From the NCBI GenBank assembly GCA_027018975.1, contig JALUXN010000283.1:1-6799 (forward strand): a stretch of DNA of 6,799 nucleotides, in the 5' to 3' direction. This DNA comes from Mariprofundaceae bacterium. GTDB lineage: Bacteria > Pseudomonadota > Zetaproteobacteria > Mariprofundales > Mariprofundaceae. The position numbers and the translations under genes were made by a program. This document shows, piece by piece, positions 1 to 5,007 of the stretch (position 1 is the first letter of the stretch; the number at the start of each line of letters is the position of its first letter). The notes under the pieces were generated by a model, which was not told the DNA's origin, searched no databases, and was given only the letters and a program-made list of their open reading frames with translations.

Positions 1-31
1 TTCCGGCTTTGTTCTGTGTCATATCACTCAT
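1..31 (-). CDS. 5' end of a leftward gene, probably next gene of the B12 operon (partial)
   Basis: Reading leftward, an ATG at 31-29 opens a frame that stays open to the window edge and begins MSDMTQNKAG. A GGAG ribosome binding site lies at 37-40, with 5 bases between it and the ATG. It follows the CbiG C-terminal gene on the same strand after 117 bases that contain a repeat element. By context the most likely product is another corrin-ring enzyme, for example the C17-methyltransferase CbiH/CobJ that often neighbours cbiG, but ten codons carry no family signature and the product is not identified. An in-frame ATG four codons in (22-20) is an alternative start. Confidence 0.5.
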   Translation of the reverse strand, partial: MSDMTQNKAG

Positions 32-60
32 CTTCTCTCCATCATTCAGCAACCCACTAT

Positions 61-129
61 GTCATCCCCGAATGCTTCTATCGGGGATCCATGACTGCTT
101 AGATTCCCGATAAAACCCTCGGGAATGAC
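61..129. repeat. Double-hairpin intergenic repeat, copy 1
   Basis: This 69-bp unit is bounded by GTCATCCCC at the left and GGGAATGAC at the right, which are near-perfect inverted ends. It contains two perfect 8-bp stems: ATCCCCGA (64-71) with TCGGGGAT (81-88), and ATTCCCGA (103-110) with TCGGGAAT (119-126). A related copy lies at 4344-4418; the first 31 bases of the two differ at one position. The layout (GTCAT ends, paired CCCGA/TCGGG stems, no coding capacity) resembles the small palindromic intergenic repeats common in proteobacteria; assignment to a named family needs a search. It begins 19 bp beyond the stop of the CbiG C-terminal gene and lies ahead of the next gene, so it would be transcribed within the operon. 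Confidence 0.8.
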
Positions 130-148
130 TGCTTTAACATTCTGAACC

Positions 149-571
149 TCACTGCATCTGTGGCGCAATCTTGCAAATCGACACTGTGGCATGCTTGCCA
201 TCTGCGCCGCGATATTTGTATTTCTCCACCAGCAGGTCGTCCATGCTGCCGCCCGCCCGCAGAATCGCCGCCGCCTCGCCAACCGATGGAGTGCCGACAT
301 ACTTCATCACCACCGCCGAGGGATTGGGCACTGCGACATGTTTGAGCTGCGCCGCCGAATACCACGCGCAATCCCAACCATAGCGTGCGCAGACATCCAG
401 CAAGCCAACCTCGTCCGACTTCTTATCAATCGATGCCGCCGCCTGCACATGCGCGGGTGTCAGTCCCACCGATGCCAACGCCTGCAAGATCGCTGTATCG
501 ATGGTTGCCGCCGGTGTGTCGCGGTCGCAGCCCAAGCCGAGAATCACGCGGCGGGATGATGGCGGCGTCAC
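149..571 (-). CDS. cbiG: Cobalamin biosynthesis protein CbiG, C-terminal domain (CobE-like)
   Basis: This 140-residue protein matches the CbiG C-terminal/CobE family over its whole length. Visible family motifs are the glycine-rich start GLGCDRDTP (12-20), ASIDKKSDEVGLLD (46-59), VPNPS (81-85), VGTPSVGEAAA (92-102) and the tail VEKYKY followed by ATVSICKIA. In full-length CbiG this domain is fused to the N-terminal and middle domains; together they open the C20-methylated ring lactone and release the two-carbon fragment during ring contraction in the early-cobalt B12 route. Here it is a separate frame that starts with GTG and overlaps the preceding stop as GTGA (571-568). There is no convincing ribosome binding site ahead of the GTG, so translation probably relies on ribosomes finishing the upstream frame. 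Either a natural gene split or a one-base frameshift explains the arrangement. The gene ends at a TGA (151-149) ahead of a repeat element. Confidence 0.88.
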   Translation of the reverse strand: MTPPSSRRVILGLGCDRDTPAATIDTAILQALASVGLTPAHVQAAASIDKKSDEVGLLDVCARYGWDCAWYSAAQLKHVAVPNPSAVVMKYVGTPSVGEAAAILRAGGSMDDLLVEKYKYRGADGKHATVSICKIAPQMQ

Positions 572-1314
572 GGGCGATAGACCACCAGCTTCTCATGCAG
601 CTCACGCCATATCTCTGCCGGCAGTTCGCGCTGGGTCACCCACAACACAGCGGCGAACTGGTCGAGCGGCACATCCTCGAAGCGGGTGAACAGGTGGATC
701 GTGTTCGGTAGCGGTGTCGGGCGCCGCCACCAGTCGTTGCTCGCTTGCGGCCGTTCATCGATGAAGGCGATCGGCTCCTCGTTGACCACATGCGCGGAGA
801 CGCGCGTGATATTGATCTTCGGTGCCTCCACCGACCACCCCAGTTCACGGCCGAGAATATCGACCGGAATCGTCTTGCCGACATCCGATGCCGTGGTCAG
901 CACCGGCGTGGCGCCAATCAATGCGGCCACATGCTCCGCCCAGGCATTGGCGCCGCCAACATGGCCGGAGAGCACCGGTATGACAAACTGGCCGGCATCA
1001 TCGACCACCAGCACGCCTGGATCTTCATCCTTCGACTTCAGATGCGGCGCGATCAGCCGCACCACGGCACCCAGCGAGACGAAATAGATCAGCTGATCGT
1101 AGCGCGCAAACATCGCCGGAATCTGCGCCCGCAGCGCCCCCTCATAGGGGTGCAGCGGATTGCTCACATCTGCAAAGGTGGCTGCGAATTTCTGCGATGT
1201 GACAATCTCCGCCTGCGGCAGCAGCGCTGCCAATGCCGCCGCCTGCGCCGCGCCATGCTTGGTAATCGCCACCAACGCGATACGCGCCGATTGCTCTGTT
1301 GCTTCGCACATCAT
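568..1314 (-). CDS. cbiG: Cobalt-precorrin-5A hydrolase CbiG, N-terminal and middle domains
   Basis: This 248-residue protein carries the first two CbiG domains. The CbiG N-terminal domain spans about residues 70-155 and includes FVSLGAVVRLIAP (78-90), GVLVVDDAGQFVIPVLSGHVGGAN (100-123, the family hallmark) and TTASDVGKTIPVD (140-152). The middle domain spans about 160-248 (INITRVSAHVVNEEPIAFIDE). CbiG hydrolyses the delta-lactone of cobalt-precorrin-5A, releasing acetaldehyde, in the anaerobic-type B12 pathway. The ATG at 1314 is preferred over one 13 codons upstream because AAGGAG lies at 1319-1324, four bases ahead, and the ATG forms an ATGA overlap with the stop of the methyltransferase gene. 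The usual third domain is missing; it follows immediately in another frame as the 140-residue protein at 149-571. The protein ends LVVYRP exactly where fused CbiG proteins continue into the C-terminal domain. Confidence 0.9.
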   Translation of the reverse strand: MMCEATEQSARIALVAITKHGAAQAAALAALLPQAEIVTSQKFAATFADVSNPLHPYEGALRAQIPAMFARYDQLIYFVSLGAVVRLIAPHLKSKDEDPGVLVVDDAGQFVIPVLSGHVGGANAWAEHVAALIGATPVLTTASDVGKTIPVDILGRELGWSVEAPKINITRVSAHVVNEEPIAFIDERPQASNDWWRRPTPLPNTIHLFTRFEDVPLDQFAAVLWVTQRELPAEIWRELHEKLVVYRP

Positions 1315-2087
1315 GCTTCTCCTTGTGGTTGGGCGGCCGGCTTCTGTTTGCAACCGCGGATCATGGTGCCGCGTTGGCGATTGGGATTGCGCACCAGCAT
1401 CAGTGACAGGTAATTCACTTTCTCCCCTTTCAGTGACATAACATCGCGAACAATCCGCTCCTCGGGGGTGCCCGCTTTTTCGACAAACAAGGCCTCCTGC
1501 AGCAGCCCTTGCGCCGCCAGCCAGTCAATCAATGGATCGAGCAGCGGCTTCACCTTCATCAATACCAGCGTATCGAAATGGGGTAGCAGCGCCTCCAGCT
1601 CCTGCAACCCGTAGCCGGCCGGCACAATGGCGATGGTGTCGTCGGTCTCCGCCAACGGAAATGCGCCATCGGCCGCTGCCGCATTGTAGGCCGGTACGCC
1701 GGCGATGATCTCGACAGCAATGCTCACATCCAACTGCTGCACCATGCGTGCCAGATAGGTGAAGGTGGAAAAGGTGGAGGCGTCCCCCTCGACCAGAAAG
1801 AGCAGATCGCGGCCGGCCTGCAGTATCGGCACAATCTGCTGCGCCGCGCGTGCCCAAGCACGAGCCAGTGTTTCGGTATCGTGCGTCATCGGAAAAATCA
1901 ACTCGACAGCATCCTCCGGCACTGCCAATCCGGCGCGCTCGACAATGCCCAGCGCATGACTGCGGCCACCTCTGCGCCGCACCGGATAACACCAACGCGC
2001 TGCACCCTGCAACGCCTGCCATGCACGGCGCGTGATTAAACCCGGATCCCCCGGCCCCAGCGATGCCGCGATCAGACGACCGGCCAT
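1311..2087 (-). CDS. cbiL: Precorrin-2 / cobalt-factor II C20-methyltransferase
   Basis: This 258-residue SAM-dependent enzyme of the tetrapyrrole methylase family adds the C-20 methyl group to precorrin-2 (CobI) or cobalt-factor II (CbiL) in corrin ring assembly. Seen in the sequence: the N-terminal loop SLGPGDPGLITRRA (9-22), YPVRRRGGRSHAL (34-46), FPMTHD (65-70), the SAM-binding LVEGDASTFSTF (98-109), the IAGVPAYNAAAA segment (128-139) with PLAETDD, and KVKPLLDPLIDWL (178-190), which is characteristic of the C20 enzymes. Length fits the family. The ATG at 2087 is chosen over an in-frame start 32 codons earlier because a strong GGAGGAG lies at 2093-2099 and the ATG overlaps the preceding stop as TGATG. 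The 3' end overlaps cbiG as ATGA. CbiG downstream favours the CbiL (cobalt-inserted) substrate, but sequence alone does not separate CbiL from CobI. Confidence 0.9.
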   Translation of the reverse strand: MAGRLIAASLGPGDPGLITRRAWQALQGAARWCYPVRRRGGRSHALGIVERAGLAVPEDAVELIFPMTHDTETLARAWARAAQQIVPILQAGRDLLFLVEGDASTFSTFTYLARMVQQLDVSIAVEIIAGVPAYNAAAADGAFPLAETDDTIAIVPAGYGLQELEALLPHFDTLVLMKVKPLLDPLIDWLAAQGLLQEALFVEKAGTPEERIVRDVMSLKGEKVNYLSLMLVRNPNRQRGTMIRGCKQKPAAQPQGEA

Positions 2088-3013
2088 CAGGACTCCTCCA
2101 CCTTGCGTAGTTCGCGGATGCCACCCATGCGCCAGAGCACCCACGCCCCGGGTAGTGCAGCGATCGCCAACACAATCACCCACAGCGCCGCCATGGCGGT
2201 GGCGGCATCCGCATTGGCACCGAAATAGGTGGCAAAACCGACGTAACCGGCCTCACGCACGCCGAATCCATTGAGCGAAATCGGCAACGTTGCCACCAGC
2301 GCCACCAATCCGACCATGATCGAGTAGGCCGCCCAGCTCATCTCCAGTCCAACTGCCATGCCGAGAAACATGTGTACCTGCACAATCAGCATCTGAAACA
2401 GCAACGACACCGGCAGGCTGCGCCACCACATACGTTGAAATGAGGGCTGCTGCAGCGGCAACGCTTTGATCGATTGCATGCGTTGCGGCAGACGCGCATG
2501 CAGCCACGGATAGATCAACATACCGCCCCACATCGCCACGACCAGCCCCAGCCAGCTCAGCCACCAGAGCCACGGCCAAGAGAAGAAGAGCATGCAAGCA
2601 GTCAATAACAGCACCAGTGCGCACATGCCGTTGATGCGATCGAGAATCACGCTGGCCGCCGCCCTAAGCCCCATCTGCCGTCGCCCCTCCCCCTTGGCCA
2701 GCAACAGGCCGCGCACCACATCGCCGCCAATGGTGGAGGGGAGGAAGAGACTGGCAAACATGCCGAGGAAATAGAGATCGATTTTGCGCCGCCGCGACAC
2801 TGGGATATCGAGCCCCTCCGCAATCCACGCCCAGCGCAGACCACACAGCGCATAGCCCAGCAGCATACCGCCGCATGCAGCCAGCAGCCAAACGGGATTG
2901 ACACCAGCCATGCGTTGCCACACCTGCTGCAGATCGACATAACGCACCACGCCATAGAGCAGCGCGCCGGTAAGGATGATTTTGATGGAGAGCAGCAGTT
3001 GCGAACGGGACAT
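2087..3013 (-). CDS. Flippase-like integral membrane protein (LPG_synthase_TM / UPF0104 family)
   Basis: This 308-residue hydrophobic protein has about seven or eight predicted membrane spans (for example near 5-24, 40-60, 80-95, 128-145, 150-170, 200-222, 228-250 and 272-295). Family landmarks are GLRWAWI (58-64), LPSTIGGDVVRG (91-102), ASVILDRINGM (120-130) and LPISLNGFGVREAG (243-256). The family comprises the membrane part of lysylphosphatidylglycerol synthase/flippase MprF and many stand-alone homologues; there is no soluble aminoacyl-transferase domain here, so lipid aminoacylation is not expected. The substrate cannot be read from the sequence. It is the first gene of the B12 operon and its stop overlaps the methyltransferase start by one base (TGATG), so it is co-translated with corrin genes. 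An in-frame TTG at 3022 would add three residues; neither start has a clear ribosome binding site. A weak leftward promoter candidate is TTGTCA/TACGTT (complement of 3043-3048 and 3021-3026), which would leave almost no leader. Confidence 0.85.
   Translation of the reverse strand: MSRSQLLLSIKIILTGALLYGVVRYVDLQQVWQRMAGVNPVWLLAACGGMLLGYALCGLRWAWIAEGLDIPVSRRRKIDLYFLGMFASLFLPSTIGGDVVRGLLLAKGEGRRQMGLRAAASVILDRINGMCALVLLLTACMLFFSWPWLWWLSWLGLVVAMWGGMLIYPWLHARLPQRMQSIKALPLQQPSFQRMWWRSLPVSLLFQMLIVQVHMFLGMAVGLEMSWAAYSIMVGLVALVATLPISLNGFGVREAGYVGFATYFGANADAATAMAALWVIVLAIAALPGAWVLWRMGGIRELRKVEES
2093..2099 (-). promoter_or_regulatory. Strong ribosome binding site of the C20-methyltransferase gene
   Basis: GGAGGAG on the minus strand, five bases ahead of the ATG at 2087. 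It lies inside the last codons of the membrane-protein gene and settles the start codon at the TGATG junction against the longer in-frame alternative. Confidence 0.8.
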
Positions 3014-3088
3014 GCAGGGCAACGTATCAGATTTTTATCGCCTGACAAATGTAACCTGCAATGACCTGACTGCCGAGGTTCCCCTAAG

Positions 3089-3137
3089 TCCGACAAACTC
3101 CTAGCGCGCAGATGAAACAGATGCGCGCCCTGTCGGA
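3089..3137. promoter_or_regulatory. Nested inverted repeat / two-tier hairpin upstream of ilvC
   Basis: The outer arms TCCGACA (3089-3095) and TGTCGGA (3131-3137) are perfect 7-bp complements. The inner arms GCGCGCA (3104-3110) and TGCGCGC (3122-3128) are also perfect 7-bp complements, enclosing an 11-base loop. The two stems stack with an asymmetric internal loop of 8 and 2 bases. No T-run follows on the rightward side, so it is not an intrinsic terminator. It lies between two divergent genes, about 85 bases before the ilvC ATG. It could be a leader RNA structure or a pair of protein-binding palindromes; I do not recognise a known riboswitch class. Confidence 0.5.
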
Positions 3138-3166
3138 AAGATATATCCTCCGCCGCCACTGATTTT

Positions 3167-3198
3167 GCACAGTTGTAACTCAAGAGTTACGCACAGTT
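3167..3198. promoter_or_regulatory. Operator-like palindrome bracketed by direct repeats, ahead of ilvC
   Basis: A perfect inverted repeat, GTAACTC (3175-3181) and GAGTTAC (3184-3190), is separated by only AA, so it is more plausible as a protein-binding site than as an RNA hairpin. It is flanked on both sides, with no gap, by the identical octamer GCACAGTT (3167-3174 and 3191-3198). The block ends 12 bases before the AGGAG ribosome binding site of ilvC. A regulator dimer is a natural reading; in enteric bacteria ilvC is activated by the LysR-type protein IlvY, but no such gene is in the window and the match to a known operator is untested. I see no convincing sigma-70 -35/-10 pair around it. 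Confidence 0.5.
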
Positions 3199-3210
3199 TT
3201 TAATTCACAC

Positions 3211-3215
3211 AGGAG
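3211..3215 (+). promoter_or_regulatory. Ribosome binding site of ilvC
   Basis: AGGAG lies seven bases ahead of the ATG at 3223 and fixes the start of ilvC. Confidence 0.8.
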
Positions 3216-3222
3216 AGCACTC

Positions 3223-4239
3223 ATGGCTTTAAACGTCTATTACGATAAAGATGCGGATCTATCGATCATTCAGAATACCAAAGTAGCGATTCTCGGCTAC
3301 GGCTCGCAGGGGCATGCGCATGCCAACAACCTCAAGGATTCCGGCGTCGATGTGACGGTTGGTCTGCGTGCCGGTTCCGGCTCGATTGCCAAGGCGGAGG
3401 CGGCTGGCCTGAAAGTGGCCAGTGTGGCTGAAGCGACGGCTGGTGCCGATTTGGTCATGGTGCTGACACCGGATGAATTTCAGTCCGATCTCTACAAAAA
3501 TGAACTGGCGCCGAATTTGAAAGAGGGTGCGACACTCGCCTTCGCGCACGGTTTCGCCATTCACTACAATCAGATTGTGCCGCGCGCCGATCTCGATGTG
3601 ATCATGATCGCGCCGAAAGCGCCCGGCCACACGGTGCGCAACGAGTTCGTCAACGGCGGTGGTATCCCTGATCTGATCGCCGTTGCGCAGGATGCCAGCG
3701 GCAACGCCAAAGCGACCGCGCTCTCCTACGCATCCGCCATCGGTGGCGGCCGTACCGGCATCATCGAGACCACTTTTAAGGATGAGACCGAGACCGATCT
3801 CTTCGGCGAGCAGGCGGTACTCTGCGGCGGCTGCGTCGAACTGATCAAGGCGGGCTTCGAGACACTGGTTGAAGCCGGTTATGCGCCGGAGATGGCCTAT
3901 TTTGAGTGCCTGCATGAGATGAAGCTGATTGTCGATCTGATCTATGAGGGCGGCATCGCCAACATGAACTACTCCATCTCCAACAATGCTGAGTATGGTG
4001 AGTATGTGACCGGACCGAAGGTGATCAACGAGGAGTCCAAAAAGGCGATGCGCGAGGCGCTGCACAACATCCAAACCGGCGAGTATGCCAAGCAGTTCAT
4101 TGTCGAGGGTGCGACCAACTATCCGTCCATGACTGCGTATCGTCGCCTCAATGCGGCGCATCCGATCGAGCAGACCGGCGAGAAGTTGCGCGGCATGATG
4201 CCGTGGATCAAGAAGATCGTGGATAAATCGAAGAACTAA
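3223..4239 (+). CDS. ilvC: Ketol-acid reductoisomerase (NADP+)
   Basis: IlvC converts acetolactate or acetohydroxybutyrate to the dihydroxy acids of valine, isoleucine and leucine synthesis, using NADPH and Mg2+, in the cytoplasm. At 338 residues it is the short class I form. The N-terminal Rossmann domain has GYGSQGHAHANNL (25-37); R49, S52 and S54 in the following loop fit an NADPH-type phosphate-binding pattern. The acid/base histidine is H109 in FAHGFAIHY. The C-terminal knotted helical domain carries the metal ligands D192 and E196 in ETDLFGEQ, then E228 and E232 in FECLHE, and substrate-contacting S253 in NYSISN. No key residue is missing. It is the only rightward gene, lies between two leftward blocks, and is not beside ilvBN/ilvIH. 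A terminator follows directly, so it appears monocistronic. Confidence 0.98.
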   Translation: MALNVYYDKDADLSIIQNTKVAILGYGSQGHAHANNLKDSGVDVTVGLRAGSGSIAKAEAAGLKVASVAEATAGADLVMVLTPDEFQSDLYKNELAPNLKEGATLAFAHGFAIHYNQIVPRADLDVIMIAPKAPGHTVRNEFVNGGGIPDLIAVAQDASGNAKATALSYASAIGGGRTGIIETTFKDETETDLFGEQAVLCGGCVELIKAGFETLVEAGYAPEMAYFECLHEMKLIVDLIYEGGIANMNYSISNNAEYGEYVTGPKVINEESKKAMREALHNIQTGEYAKQFIVEGATNYPSMTAYRRLNAAHPIEQTGEKLRGMMPWIKKIVDKSKN

Positions 4240-4260
4240 GCGGCAGCGCCGTCTTGTTTT

Positions 4261-4298
4261 GACGCCCGTCATGTGTTGTGCATGGCGGGTGTTTTTTT
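4261..4298 (+). terminator. Intrinsic terminator of ilvC
   Basis: A 12-bp stem (4262-4273 paired with 4281-4292, including two G-T wobbles) closes a 7-base loop and runs directly into seven T residues (4292-4298). It starts 22 bases after the ilvC stop. The reverse strand has no comparable T-run, so it serves the rightward transcript only. Confidence 0.9.
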
Positions 4299-4303
4299 GG
4301 GTG

Positions 4304-4333
4304 AGGGGGTTAGGCGTAAGGGGGTGAGGCGTG
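4304..4333. repeat. G-rich 15-bp tandem duplication
   Basis: AGGGGGTTAGGCGTA (4304-4318) is followed without gap by AGGGGGTGAGGCGTG (4319-4333), matching at 13 of 15 positions. It lies between the ilvC terminator and the double-hairpin repeat. No function is evident; it may be replication-slippage debris in the convergent spacer. Confidence 0.65.
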
Positions 4334-4343
4334 AGAAAAGCGC

Positions 4344-4418
4344 GTCATCCCCGAATGCTTTTATCGGGGATCCAGTGACTGAGGAGGATGGACTCCCGAT
4401 TGAAGCCTCGGGAGTGAC
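4344..4418. repeat. Double-hairpin intergenic repeat, copy 2
   Basis: This 75-bp unit is bounded by GTCATCCCC and GGGAGTGAC. Perfect 8-bp stems are ATCCCCGA (4347-4354) with TCGGGGAT (4364-4371), and ACTCCCGA (4392-4399) with TCGGGAGT (4408-4415). The left 31 bases match copy 1 (61-91) at 30 positions; the spacer between the two stems is longer by several bases. In the second stem a T-A pair of copy 1 (104/125) is a C-G pair here (4393/4414), so the pairing is preserved. The element ends 7 bp from the rluE stop, in the same orientation relative to the upstream gene as copy 1. Confidence 0.8.
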
Positions 4419-4425
4419 GGGTGAG

Positions 4426-5007
4426 TTAGATCTGGCGGAGCTGGGTTGGGGAGAGGGGTTCGGAATCGCCGGGGTTCAGGCTGTCGAGGGTGATCGAGCC
4501 GATGGCGTAGCGGATCAGGCGCAGGGTGGGGAAGCCGACGGCAGCGGTCATGCGGCGCACTTGGCGGTTGCGCCCTTCGCGGATGGTCAGTTGCAGCCAT
4601 GAGGTGGGGATGTTGGCGCGGTAGCGGATGGGCGGATTGCGTGGCCAGAGATTGGCCGGCTCTGCAATGCGTTCCGCCTCGGCGGGCAGGGTGCGGCCAT
4701 CTTTCAACACCACGCCACGCCGCAGATCGTTGATGGCCTGTGCCCTGATCTCGCCATCGACCTGCACCCAGTAGGTTTTCGGCAGCTTCTGTTTGGGGTG
4801 GGCGATGCGGTGCTGCAGGCGGCCATCGTCGGTTAAGATCAGCAACCCTTCGCTGTCGCGATCAAGCCGACCGGCAGCATAGACGCCCGGGATATGGATA
4901 AAGTCGGCCAGCGTCTGGCGGCGGAGCTCGCTTGCAGCGGCGGCATCACGCGCATCGGTAAACTGGCAGAGCACCTGATAGGGCTTGTGAAAGCGCAGGG
5001 TGGTCAT
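4426..5007 (-). CDS. rluE: 23S rRNA pseudouridine synthase, RluE/RsuA family
   Basis: This 193-residue enzyme isomerises a uridine to pseudouridine; E. coli RluE acts on U2457 of 23S rRNA. The catalytic motif is GRLDRDSEGLLILTDDG (46-62) with the nucleophile D49. HPKQKLPKTYWVQVDG (70-85) and EGRNRQVRRM (144-153) followed by LRLIRYAIGSITL are further RsuA-family hallmarks. There is no N-terminal S4 RNA-binding domain, as is typical of RluE and unlike RluB, RluF and RsuA, and the length fits RluE. The ATG overlaps the stop of the cation-transporter gene as ATGA (5007-5004), with no strong ribosome binding site, so translation is probably coupled. Its exact rRNA target is inferred from family resemblance. 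It is the last gene of its leftward cluster, ending at a TAA (4428-4426) beside a repeat. Confidence 0.9.
   Translation of the reverse strand: MTTLRFHKPYQVLCQFTDARDAAAASELRRQTLADFIHIPGVYAAGRLDRDSEGLLILTDDGRLQHRIAHPKQKLPKTYWVQVDGEIRAQAINDLRRGVVLKDGRTLPAEAERIAEPANLWPRNPPIRYRANIPTSWLQLTIREGRNRQVRRMTAAVGFPTLRLIRYAIGSITLDSLNPGDSEPLSPTQLRQI

Noticed and set aside
46..383. Several short overlapping open frames on both strands near the left end
   Set aside because: They cross the repeat element or are antisense to the CbiG C-terminal gene and have no motifs or ribosome binding sites.
745..1413. 222-residue plus-strand open frame across cbiG
   Set aside because: It is antisense to motif-bearing cbiG/cbiL frames, has unusual composition (Arg, His, Cys, Gln rich), and crosses the boundary of two real genes.
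2088..2183. Extended N-terminus of the C20-methyltransferase starting at 2183
   Set aside because: The family begins just before the GPGDP loop, and the ATG at 2087 has a strong GGAGGAG site and a TGATG overlap.
3139..3147. AT-rich GATATATC as a -10 box for ilvC
   Set aside because: No acceptable -35 hexamer lies 16-18 bp upstream, so I do not call a promoter.
3259..4272. Long 337-residue open frame on the minus strand, antisense to almost all of ilvC
   Set aside because: It mirrors the strongly supported ilvC frame, has no family motifs, is arginine/histidine-rich as antisense frames of GC-rich genes are, and runs back through the terminator region. It is a shadow.
4344..4418. Repeat copy 2 as the intrinsic terminator of rluE
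   Set aside because: The hairpins are strong, but in the leftward direction no adequate T-run directly follows either stem, and the same element occurs inside the B12 operon.
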